Source: Sutterella sp.
GTDB taxonomy: Bacteria > Pseudomonadota > Gammaproteobacteria > Burkholderiales > Burkholderiaceae_F
Assembly (NCBI GenBank): GCA_019418235.1
Contig: DYCH01000030.1
Location: forward strand, 25,569-33,964
DNA length: 8,396 nt
Direction: 5' to 3'
The notes under the pieces were generated by a model that ran no database searches, was not told the origin of the DNA, and saw nothing but the letters and a program-made list of their open reading frames with translations. The stretch's first letter is position 1, and each line of letters starts with the position of its first letter. Of this stretch, positions 1-6,825 are shown one piece after another. The translations under genes were made by a program, and so were the position numbers.

Positions 1-1
1 G

Positions 2-31
2 AAAAAAGCGACCATTATCAGGTCGCTTTTT
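2..31 (-). terminator. Rho-independent terminator of the efflux operon
   Basis: The hairpin arms GCGACC (8-13) and GGTCGC (21-26) enclose a 7-nt loop. The stem is extended by an A5/T5 pairing, which gives a T run on either strand. It begins 16 nt after the repressor stop codon, so it ends the minus-strand operon. The T run on the plus side (27-31) means it could also stop a convergent transcript from the left, which is outside the window. Confidence 0.9.
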
Positions 32-47
32 CTTTGCTCAAAAGAGG

Positions 48-707
48 TTATTTCAACTGAGCTTTAAGCTTTTGCACTTCTTCTTCCAAAGCAGCATTAC
101 GAGCCGTTAACTCACTAAGCTGACGTTCCAGCAAAGAGCGAGGCACACAGAGTCGACGTGCCATCTCGTCATAAATCCCGTCCATGTCAATGCCAGGATG
201 GCGCAAAATGCGCATACCAAGCCCTTCAAACATGGCCATCATCACCTCAAGTCGAGCTTCCTCTTCGTGGCTACTCTCCTTGATCTGATGCATTTCCATC
301 AAATGGGTACGAACCTTGGTGTCGGCCTCCTCAATGACCTTACTGAGTTTCGGATCATGAGTGGCTTCGACCAAGAGCTCTAACGTCAAACGAATTTGAT
401 CAGGATTGTGAGCCGGCGCCATGCTTCGTTTAATAGCCTCGCGAGCCTTCTCAAAATCACCTTGTGTACCGTAGGACAAAAGTTCGCTGGAATTGATATA
501 AAAATCTTCAATCCCTTGCTCAATTAATCCTTCGATAATCGCTTGCTTACTCGGAAAGTAGTTATACACATGGCCAACGCTCATGCCAAACTCACGAGCA
601 ATGTCCGTCATGCTCGTGGCATGAAAGCCACGAGAAACGAAGCACTTATGCGCCGCTCGAAAGATTTCTTCACGGCGCTGTTGTGAAAGCGAACGAGATT
701 TTGTCAT
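48..707 (-). CDS. TetR/AcrR-family transcriptional repressor with C-terminal leucine zipper
   Basis: This is a 219-residue DNA-binding repressor and the probable local regulator of the efflux operon it ends. Residues 10-57 are a standard TetR N-terminal domain: helix 1 starts at RREEIFRAA, and the helix-turn-helix runs through TSMTDIAREFGMSVGHVYNYF to the FPSKQAIIEGLI helix. Residues 60-185 are the all-helical ligand-binding and dimerisation part, with no ligand predictable from sequence. Residues 192-219 are unusual: Leu193, 200, 207 and 214 lie seven apart, and Leu197, Asn204, Val211 and Leu218 fill the other core position, forming a short parallel coiled coil with a polar Asn in the middle. 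The start ATG overlaps the stop of the channel gene as ATGA, and the Shine-Dalgarno sequence is weak, so translation is probably coupled to that gene. Being last in the operon implies negative feedback. Its likely targets are the palindromes at 6631-6667. TetR assignment is certain; the target is inferred from context. Confidence 0.95.
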   Translation of the reverse strand: MTKSRSLSQQRREEIFRAAHKCFVSRGFHATSMTDIAREFGMSVGHVYNYFPSKQAIIEGLIEQGIEDFYINSSELLSYGTQGDFEKAREAIKRSMAPAHNPDQIRLTLELLVEATHDPKLSKVIEEADTKVRTHLMEMHQIKESSHEEEARLEVMMAMFEGLGMRILRHPGIDMDGIYDEMARRLCVPRSLLERQLSELTARNAALEEEVQKLKAQLK

Positions 708-2134
708 TTCGTCGAGCTCTCATCCTTGGCAATATCCACAGCACCGCCGCCTAAGGTCTTATAAAGAGACACTAAGCTCATCGAACGTGCTTGTTGAGCA
801 ACCACCCATTGCGTTTGAGCAGCAACGTACGTTCTTTGAGAGTCAAGCACAGACAAGTAACTTTCAGAGCCTAACTTGTAGCGTTGTTGTGCCAATTCAT
901 AGGCCTTTTTCGTTGCATCAGCGTATTCGGTTTGAGCTTGCAATTCTTCTTCAATCGTCCCTTCCGTTGCTAACGCATTAGCCACTTCAGAGAATGCCGT
1001 TTGAATACTCTTTTCATAATTGGCGACCGCAATCTTCTTATCCGTTTCGCTCACACGCAACGTAGCCCAGTTTGCACCTCCGGTGAAGATCGGCAACGTC
1101 ACAGACGGAGCAAAACTCCACATACGCGTACCGGAATTAAAGAGATCATCAATTTCGGTAGAACCCGTACCACCAGAAGCCACTAAGCTAATGCGCGGGA
1201 AGAAGTTGGCACGTGCCGCACCAATGTTGGCATTAGCAGCCTTCAAGGCAAATTCGGCTTGTGCAATATCCGGGCGGTTTAACAACACTTCACTGGGCAC
1301 GCCCTTCGGAAGAACGCCATCCATCGTGACGACTTCAACGCGTTCGGGCAACCACTTAGCCGGCACATCAGCACCGACCAACGTCGTTAACGTATTAAGG
1401 GCTTGTGCTTCATCGCGTTGGGCCGACAAGTAAGAAGCCTTGGCAGCTGCGTACTGCGATCTTGCTTGATTGAGTTCCAACAAGTTAATGGCGCCGGCAT
1501 CGTAGCTGGCCTTCATCAACTTATAGCTTTTTTCTTGGCTTTCAAACGTTTCTTTCGTAAAAGCCAAAATCGAGCGGCTGGTTCCCAATTGCAACCAAGC
1601 ATTGGCCGTTTCTGCGATCAACGTCACACGAGCCGATTTGCGAGCTTCATCGGTTGCAAAGTATTCGTTCAATGCTTCCGTGCTTAAGCTACGCACGCGA
1701 CCAAAAAGGTCAAGCTCGTAAGAAGCCATGGCCAAATTCGCAGAATAAACGTGAGACACCGTGTCTTGACGTGTTGTACTTAACGTACGAGGTGTGCCTT
1801 GATGTTGACCACTGCCGTTTCCACTCACGGTCGGCAAGAAATTGGAGCGTTGAATGTTGTAGGCATAGCGAGCCTTTTCAACATTGAGCATAGCCACACG
1901 GTAATCGCGGTTGTTATCCAAACTCATTTGAATCACTTCACGCAAGCGATTATCCGTGTAGAACTCATGCCAATCAGGAAGGGCTTCTTGATTGAGTTTT
2001 GCCTTAGCATAAGCGGGACCCGTCGGCCACTCATTAGCCACAGGCGCCACCGGACGCTCGTAGCTCGGCGCCATGGACACGCACCCCGTCAGAGCCAAAA
2101 CCGCTACCAAAGGTAACAACTTAAAACTCGGCAT
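704..2134 (-). CDS. Outer membrane efflux channel lipoprotein, OprM/NodT family
   Basis: This 476-residue protein is the TolC-like exit duct of the tripartite pump, a trimer that spans the outer membrane and the periplasm. It begins with a lipoprotein signal peptide (Lys5, then a hydrophobic run) and the lipobox LTGC, so Cys18 should be lipidated, as in OprM. The family repeats are clear: YELDLFGRVRSL (139-150) closes the first half, LLNRPDIAQAE (284-294) and NIGAARANFFPRISL (303-317) open the second, and RYKLGSESYLSVLDSQRT (418-435) and LVSLYKTLGGG (454-464) end it. The length matches OprM and related proteins, so it looks intact. The start lies 1 nt after the pump stop, and its ribosome binding site AAGGGGA is written in the last codons of the pump gene, so the two are translationally coupled. 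The downstream repressor overlaps its stop by 4 nt. The exact orthologue name is not assignable. Confidence 0.96.
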   Translation of the reverse strand: MPSFKLLPLVAVLALTGCVSMAPSYERPVAPVANEWPTGPAYAKAKLNQEALPDWHEFYTDNRLREVIQMSLDNNRDYRVAMLNVEKARYAYNIQRSNFLPTVSGNGSGQHQGTPRTLSTTRQDTVSHVYSANLAMASYELDLFGRVRSLSTEALNEYFATDEARKSARVTLIAETANAWLQLGTSRSILAFTKETFESQEKSYKLMKASYDAGAINLLELNQARSQYAAAKASYLSAQRDEAQALNTLTTLVGADVPAKWLPERVEVVTMDGVLPKGVPSEVLLNRPDIAQAEFALKAANANIGAARANFFPRISLVASGGTGSTEIDDLFNSGTRMWSFAPSVTLPIFTGGANWATLRVSETDKKIAVANYEKSIQTAFSEVANALATEGTIEEELQAQTEYADATKKAYELAQQRYKLGSESYLSVLDSQRTYVAAQTQWVVAQQARSMSLVSLYKTLGGGAVDIAKDESSTK

Positions 2135-2135
2135 A

Positions 2136-5100
2136 TTAATTCCCCTTCTTATCTTGCTCTGTCGACTTTTTATTATCTGTCGAAGTGCTCTTTTCTTTCA
2201 AGCGATGGTCTTCGCCTTCTTCATAGTAAACGATCTCGCCTTCCTTGAGGCCTTCGGCTTCCATCTTCGTCGTTTCTACGAGAGAAACTACGTCAATTTT
2301 ACGTTCATTGGCGCTACCGGAAATACGCATCACACCAACGTAGAAGATCGGCACAAAGAGGACACACAAGAATGTCCCTGTGATCATACCGCCTAACACA
2401 CCCCAACCGATGGCGTTTTGAGCGCCGGAACCGGCACCGCTTGCCAAAGCCAAGGGCAATACACCGAGACCGAAGGCCAAAGACGTCATCACGATCGGGC
2501 GCAAACGCAAGCGAACTGCGTCCACGGCGGCATGCACAATGTCTTCACCCTTATCATGCAGTTCTTTTGCAAATTCCACAATCAAAATGGCGTTTTTACT
2601 GACCAAACCAATCGTTGTAATCAAACCGACTTGGAAGTAAATGTCATTGTTCATGCCACGCAAGGCCGTCAAAGCAATAGCACCAATCACCCCCATCGGA
2701 ATCACGAAGATAACAGCAATCGGGATGGACCAGCTTTCATAAAGCGCTGCCAAGCACAAGAACACCACCAAAATGGAAATCGCGTACAAGGGAGCAGCTT
2801 GACCTGCGGATTGTCTTTCTTGATAAGACACACCGGTGTAAGCGATGTCGTAACCTGCCGGTAATTGTTCAACCAAACGGGCCACAGCAGCCAAGGCGTC
2901 GCCCGAGCTGTAACCATCAGCAGGGCTACCTTGAATATTCACAGCAGACAAACCGTCGAAACGTTGAAGGCGCGGCGAACCGTACGTCCAACTCGTCGTA
3001 GAGAATGCCGAGAAGGGAACCATTTCGCCTTGGTTGTTCTTCACATACCACTTACCCAAATCCTCAGGCGTTTGACGGAATTGAGCATCCCCTTGAACAT
3101 AAACCTTCTTCACACGACCGCGATCCAAGAAGTCGTTCACATAGGAGCTACCCCAGGCCGTTGCCAAGGTTGAGTTCACAGAGCTGATAGAAACACCGAG
3201 AGCACGGGCCTTTTCAGTGTCAATTTCCAAGTGCAATTGCGGCGTATCTTCCATCCCATTCGGACGTACCATCGTCAACACAGGATCGGCATTGGCAATG
3301 CCCAAGAATTGATTTCGTGCTTGCATGATTTCATCGTGCGTTTGACCGGCACGCGCTTGCAAGTAGATATCAAAACCATCGGCAATCCCCAATTCCGGCA
3401 CGGCGGGCGGTGCAAAAGCGTAGGCGTTAGCATCGCGGTATTGACTGAACTCACGCATGGCACGGCCTGCGATCGAATTCACGTCCATTCCGGCTTCTTC
3501 ACGCTCAGCCCAGTCCTTCAAGCGCACAAAGAGTAAGCCCGTATTTTGACCAGAACCGGCAAAAGAGAAACCTGACACCGTCAAAACCGATTCAACCGTA
3601 TCACTTTCCTTTTCTTGGAAATAAGTCGTCATGCGCTCCAACACTTCGTTGGTGCGTTGTTGAGACGTCCCCGTGGGCAACGTCACCATGCTTAACAGCA
3701 TCCCTTGGTCTTCACCCGGCATGAAGCTTTGCGGCAACTTTTGGAAACCCCAAACCATACCGCCAACAATGATGGCGTAGATCAAAATACTGCGAAGCGT
3801 GTTAGCAATCAAAACACCCACCTTCGTGCGAATCCACAAAGAGAAGCGTTCAAAGCCACGGTTAAAGCGACCGAAGAAACCTTGCTTGGTTTCGTGGTTA
3901 TCTTCCGTAATGGGTTTGAGCAAAGACACACAAAGCACCGGCGTCAAAATCAAAGCGACCAACACGGACAACGTCATGGCGGCCACAATCGTCACAGAGA
4001 ATTGACGATAAATCACACCGGTTGAACCACCGAAGAAAGCCATCGGCACGAACACTGCTGCCAAGACCATGGCAATACCGATCAAAGCACCGGTGATTTG
4101 GTTCATGGACTTTTTCGTTGCTTCCTTGGGGCTTAGTTTTTCCGTGCGCATCACACGCTCAACGTTTTCCACCACCACAATGGCATCGTCCACCAACAAA
4201 CCGATGGCGAGCACCATGGCAAACATCGTTAACACGTTGATGGAATAACCCATGGCTGCCAACACACCGAAGGTCCCTAATAGAACCACCGGCACGGCAA
4301 TCGTCGGAATCAAAGTGGCACGCCAGTTCTGCAAGAACAAGAACATCACGATCACCACCAAGATGATGGCTTCAAAAAGCGTACGAACCACTTCTTGGAT
4401 GGAAATCTTCACGAAAGGCGTCGTGTCATACGGCACCACCCATTGCATCCCTTCAGGGAAAGCCGTTTCCAACTGAGCTAAGCGCTCCTTAACCAAAGTA
4501 CTCGTTGCCATAGCATTTGCCCCAGAAGCGAGGTTAATTGCCATAGCTGCGGATTCGTGACCATTGTAGCGAGCGGTAATGTTGTAGCTTTCTTGTCCCA
4601 TTTCCACGCGAGCCACGTCTTTCATCAAAACGCGAGAACCGTCGGTTGTGGTCTTGACCATGATGTTTTCAAAGTCAGACACCGTTTGCAGCAAAGATTG
4701 GGAACTCACCGTTGCATTAAGTTCGTAACGTGCCGTCGAGGGCATGTTACCAATAGCGCCGGAAGAAACTTGAGCATTTTGTTCTTGAATAGCAGCAACA
4801 ATTTCATCGGTTGAGAGCTTGTACTTTTCTAACTTACTCGGATCCAACCAAATACGCATGGAGTAAGAACTACCGAACAATTCGACAGAGCCCACACCAC
4901 TTAAACGAGAAAGCGGTTCCTTGACGTTATTGACCAAATAGTCAGACAAGTCAGCGCTACTCATTTTGTTGTTAACATCAACGAAGCCCACCACCATCAA
5001 GAAGCTAGCGGCAGACTTTTCAACGTCAACACCTAATTGTTGAACCACTTGGGGTAAAGAGTTCTCCACCGTCTTCAAACGGTTTTGAACTTGAACCTGA

Positions 5101-5408
5101 GCGATATCAGGGTCGGTGCCCGCCTCAAACGTAATTTTGATTTGAACCAAACCGGAGCTATCGGAGTTAGAGACCATGTACATATAGCCATCTAAACCCG
5201 TCATTGCTTGTTCAATCTGTTGCGTGATGGTGTTTTCAATCGTCTCAGCAGAAGCCCCCGGATACGTTGCCGTAACTCGGATTTCAGGAGGAGCAATTTG
5301 CGGGTACTGAGCGACCGGCAAGATATTGATAGACAAAAGCCCCGCCAACATGATCACAATTGCGATCACCCACGCGAATACGGGACGTTCGATAAAAAAT
5401 CGAGACAT
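2136..5408 (-). CDS. RND multidrug efflux pump, AcrB/MexB-type (HAE-1) inner membrane subunit
   Basis: This 1090-residue proton/drug antiporter is the motor of the pump, a trimer that takes amphipathic drugs from the periplasm and inner membrane outer leaflet. TM1 starts at residue 9, two large periplasmic loops follow TM1 and TM7, and TM12 ends near residue 1028. The proton-relay residues are present: Asp407 and Asp408 in GLLVDDAIVVVENVER, Lys938 in TIGLVSKNAILIVEFAKEL, and the Arg pair of RLRPI (966-972). Drug-pocket phenylalanines equivalent to those of AcrB also line up (Phe136, Phe178, Phe614, Phe616, Phe627), and the switch loop reads GFSFAGSGQNTG. This favours broad substrate range over metal or protein-export RND types. 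The cytoplasmic tail (about 1031-1090) is some 40 residues longer than in AcrB and very charged. The adaptor gene lies 28 nt upstream; AGGA at 5420-5417 gives 8-nt spacing to the ATG. Substrates cannot be read from the sequence. Confidence 0.98.
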   Translation of the reverse strand: MSRFFIERPVFAWVIAIVIMLAGLLSINILPVAQYPQIAPPEIRVTATYPGASAETIENTITQQIEQAMTGLDGYMYMVSNSDSSGLVQIKITFEAGTDPDIAQVQVQNRLKTVENSLPQVVQQLGVDVEKSAASFLMVVGFVDVNNKMSSADLSDYLVNNVKEPLSRLSGVGSVELFGSSYSMRIWLDPSKLEKYKLSTDEIVAAIQEQNAQVSSGAIGNMPSTARYELNATVSSQSLLQTVSDFENIMVKTTTDGSRVLMKDVARVEMGQESYNITARYNGHESAAMAINLASGANAMATSTLVKERLAQLETAFPEGMQWVVPYDTTPFVKISIQEVVRTLFEAIILVVIVMFLFLQNWRATLIPTIAVPVVLLGTFGVLAAMGYSINVLTMFAMVLAIGLLVDDAIVVVENVERVMRTEKLSPKEATKKSMNQITGALIGIAMVLAAVFVPMAFFGGSTGVIYRQFSVTIVAAMTLSVLVALILTPVLCVSLLKPITEDNHETKQGFFGRFNRGFERFSLWIRTKVGVLIANTLRSILIYAIIVGGMVWGFQKLPQSFMPGEDQGMLLSMVTLPTGTSQQRTNEVLERMTTYFQEKESDTVESVLTVSGFSFAGSGQNTGLLFVRLKDWAEREEAGMDVNSIAGRAMREFSQYRDANAYAFAPPAVPELGIADGFDIYLQARAGQTHDEIMQARNQFLGIANADPVLTMVRPNGMEDTPQLHLEIDTEKARALGVSISSVNSTLATAWGSSYVNDFLDRGRVKKVYVQGDAQFRQTPEDLGKWYVKNNQGEMVPFSAFSTTSWTYGSPRLQRFDGLSAVNIQGSPADGYSSGDALAAVARLVEQLPAGYDIAYTGVSYQERQSAGQAAPLYAISILVVFLCLAALYESWSIPIAVIFVIPMGVIGAIALTALRGMNNDIYFQVGLITTIGLVSKNAILIVEFAKELHDKGEDIVHAAVDAVRLRLRPIVMTSLAFGLGVLPLALASGAGSGAQNAIGWGVLGGMITGTFLCVLFVPIFYVGVMRISGSANERKIDVVSLVETTKMEAEGLKEGEIVYYEEGEDHRLKEKSTSTDNKKSTEQDKKGN

Positions 5409-5436
5409 AAAAGATTTCCTTTACTCGACCAGTGGA

Positions 5437-6561
5437 TTACTTTGCAGCTTCTTGAGTAGATTCTTTGTTGTCATTAGCAACTTGAACCGTTGCACCTGCT
5501 CGAACCTTTTGAATCCCCTCAATCACAATGCGTTCACCTTGCTTGAGACCATCTTCGATGAGCCAATCTGTACCGACGGTGCGATTGGCGACCACAATAC
5601 GTTGCTCAATCTTATTTTCAGGCGTGACAACAAAAACGTAAGCTTCGCCCTTAGGGTTGCGCATCACGCAACGTTGGCTTAAAAGAATGGAGTTGGGACG
5701 AGCACCTTCTTCAATACGAGCACGAACAAACATCCCAGGCATCAATTCACCATTAGGATTGGGGAAAACAGCGCGCATATTAACCATGCCCGTTGCTTCA
5801 TCGACCAATTCACCCGTGAAAATCAATTTGCCCTTTTGTTCAAAGACCAAACCGCCCTCACCCACTAAAGTCACTTCAACGGCACCGTCCTTGGTTTGGA
5901 TTTTGCCACTGGCAATGTCGCGCTTAAGTTTGATCAAGTCGCTACTCGTTTGACGCACATCGACGTAAATCGGATCCATTTGTTGAACCGTCGTCAAGTA
6001 TTGGGCTTGGTAAGCACTTACCAAACCACCGGGCGTCACTTCAGAGCGACCCACGCGACCGGAAATCGGGCTAGCCACCTTGGTGTATTCAAGATTGGTC
6101 TTCGCCGTCTTTAAAGCAGCTTGTGCTGTCTTATACTGAGCTTGTGCTTGATCGTTTTCTTGCTTACTGACAGCATTGACCTTCACCAATTGAGCAAAAC
6201 GACGAGCATTGGCTTGAGCTAACTTATAGTTAGCTTGAGCTTCTTCGTAGGCGGCTTGATAGAGACTGTCGTCAATTTGGAAAAGCTGATCTCCAGCCTT
6301 CACCATTTGGCCTTCTTCAAAGGTACGCTTTTGAATGATACCGGCCACTTGCGGACGAACTTCTGCAATCTCATAGGCACTGGTGCGACCGTTTAATTCT
6401 TTACTTAAAACGGGCGAAGACACCTCTGCCGTCACAACAGTTACGGATTGCGGGGGACGTTGGACTTGGCCTGCATCATCCTTGCATCCCACCAATGCGA
6501 AGGCGACCATTACAGACATCGTGAGCGCCGCATACTTCGGAACAAACTTCGAAGACATCAT
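5437..6561 (-). CDS. RND efflux periplasmic adaptor (membrane fusion protein), AcrA/MexA family
   Basis: This is the lipid-anchored adaptor that bridges the RND pump and the outer membrane channel. From the chosen start it is 374 residues. A signal peptide ends at the lipobox ALVGC with the lipidated Cys at 26. The first half of the lipoyl and barrel region, with GRTSAYEIAEVRPQVAGII, is at about 58-76. An Ala/Gln-rich helical hairpin spans about 100-161, the second lipoyl half ASPISGRVGRSEVTPGG is near 163-179, and beta-barrel and membrane-proximal domains follow (VQQMDPIYVDVRQ, then GELMPGMFVRARIEEG). An in-frame TTG at 6600 would add 13 residues ahead of the signal peptide. The ATG at 6561 is preferred because GGAG sits 6 nt before it and the signal peptide then has normal length; the adjacent ATG at 6558 is equally possible. 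It is the first gene of the operon, preceded by a leader of about 100 nt and paired operator-like palindromes. Confidence 0.96.
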   Translation of the reverse strand: MMSSKFVPKYAALTMSVMVAFALVGCKDDAGQVQRPPQSVTVVTAEVSSPVLSKELNGRTSAYEIAEVRPQVAGIIQKRTFEEGQMVKAGDQLFQIDDSLYQAAYEEAQANYKLAQANARRFAQLVKVNAVSKQENDQAQAQYKTAQAALKTAKTNLEYTKVASPISGRVGRSEVTPGGLVSAYQAQYLTTVQQMDPIYVDVRQTSSDLIKLKRDIASGKIQTKDGAVEVTLVGEGGLVFEQKGKLIFTGELVDEATGMVNMRAVFPNPNGELMPGMFVRARIEEGARPNSILLSQRCVMRNPKGEAYVFVVTPENKIEQRIVVANRTVGTDWLIEDGLKQGERIVIEGIQKVRAGATVQVANDNKESTQEAAK

Positions 6562-6567
6562 TAAACA

Positions 6568-6571
6568 CTCC
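6568..6571 (-). promoter_or_regulatory. Ribosome binding site of the adaptor gene
   Basis: GGAG on the minus strand lies 6 nt before the ATG at 6561 and 9 nt before a second ATG at 6558. It decides against the upstream in-frame TTG at 6600, which would place this motif inside the coding region. Confidence 0.7.
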
Positions 6572-6579
6572 AAATTAAA

Positions 6580-6597
6580 CTTACAAAATGTTGTAAG
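6580..6597. repeat. Inverted repeat in the efflux operon leader (CTTACAA-N4-TTGTAAG)
   Basis: Two perfect 7-bp arms flank AATG, 8 nt upstream of the adaptor ribosome binding site. The sequence is unrelated to the TGAACG-type palindromes further up, so if it is an operator it belongs to another regulator. It could also form a weak, AU-rich hairpin in the 5' leader of the mRNA. Function is unknown. Confidence 0.5.
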
Positions 6598-6630
6598 CAA
6601 CTGATAAATAAAAAACTTTTAGCATTTTAG

Positions 6631-6644
6631 TGAACGATCGTTCA
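6631..6644. promoter_or_regulatory. Operator O1, perfect 14-bp palindrome TGAACGATCGTTCA
   Basis: The site is fully self-complementary and of the size and style bound by TetR-family dimers. It lies about 70 bp upstream of the adaptor start and 23 bp (centre to centre) from a related copy. The only regulator encoded here is the TetR protein of the same operon, so it is the likely ligand. Binding is inferred, not shown. Confidence 0.75.
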
Positions 6645-6653
6645 ATAAAATGG

Positions 6654-6667
6654 TGAATGTTCGTTCA
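6654..6667. promoter_or_regulatory. Operator O2, imperfect palindrome TGAATGTTCGTTCA
   Basis: This 14-mer matches O1 at 12 of 14 positions and keeps the right arm TCGTTCA intact; the differences are in the left arm. It overlaps the end of the candidate -10 element of the efflux promoter and its predicted start point, an ideal place for repression. It is probably the weaker of two TetR sites. Confidence 0.65.
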
Positions 6668-6695
6668 TTATGTCAGAATTTTGGCTTTTTAAGCA
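6667..6695 (-). promoter_or_regulatory. Candidate promoter of the efflux operon
   Basis: On the minus strand CATAAT (6672-6667) matches the -10 consensus at five of six positions and is preceded by TGA, giving an extended -10. The -35 position 17 nt upstream (TGCTTA) is poor, which extended -10 promoters tolerate, and the region above it is A/T-rich. Transcription would begin near 6660 inside O2, leaving a leader of about 100 nt. A second weak possibility nearer the gene is TAAAAT at 6629-6624. Confidence 0.4.
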
Positions 6696-6721
6696 GTCCT
6701 AAATGAGTAAAAATACGAACA

Positions 6722-6735
6722 AAATATTAATATTT
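6722..6735. repeat. AT-only perfect palindrome AAATATTAATATTT
   Basis: A 14-bp self-complementary A/T block sits in the middle of the divergent intergenic region. The flanks ACA on the left and TGT on the right extend the symmetry with a one-base offset. It could be a regulator site or simply AT-rich promoter DNA; nothing in the sequence decides. Confidence 0.3.
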
Positions 6736-6763
6736 GTAACCCATATATAGGGTTTACCCCTAT

Positions 6764-6792
6764 TTGACCTTTGCCTCACAAAAGAGAACAAT
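6764..6792 (+). promoter_or_regulatory. Candidate promoter of the MarC-family gene
   Basis: TTGACC (6764-6769, five of six to the -35 consensus) is followed after 17 nt by AACAAT (6787-6792, four of six to the -10). Transcription would start near 6799, about 27 nt before the ATG. The inverted repeat at 6774-6798 covers the spacer and -10. Confidence 0.4.
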
Positions 6793-6798
6793 GTGAGG
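6774..6798. repeat. Inverted repeat CCTCACA-N11-TGTGAGG upstream of the MarC-family gene
   Basis: Perfect 7-bp arms are separated by 11 nt, and the right arm runs into TTTT. As DNA it overlaps the candidate promoter and could be an operator. As RNA it would be a hairpin followed by a short U run, that is, a weak terminator or attenuator, if transcription begins further upstream. It contains the GTG at 6793, which weighs against that codon as the gene's start. Confidence 0.45.
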
Positions 6799-6825
6799 TT
6801 TTCATGCACCGATTTTGAGAGAAAA

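Noticed and set aside
1020..1433. Plus-strand open frame of 137 codons opposite the channel gene
   Set aside because: It is wholly antisense to a well-conserved protein, has no recognisable domain or ribosome binding site, and is a typical by-product of the opposite reading frame.
2418..2864. Plus-strand open frame of 148 codons opposite the pump gene
   Set aside because: It is antisense to the conserved TM10-TM12 region of the pump, with His/Gln/Asn-rich composition typical of a shadow frame.
6562..6600. N-terminal extension of the adaptor from TTG at 6600
   Set aside because: It would put residues ahead of a complete lipoprotein signal peptide and bury the GGAG ribosome binding site inside the gene.
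6793..6825. N-terminal extension of the MarC-family protein from GTG at 6793
   Set aside because: The extra residues are hydrophilic, do not fit the family start, and fall in an inverted repeat and beside a candidate -10 element.
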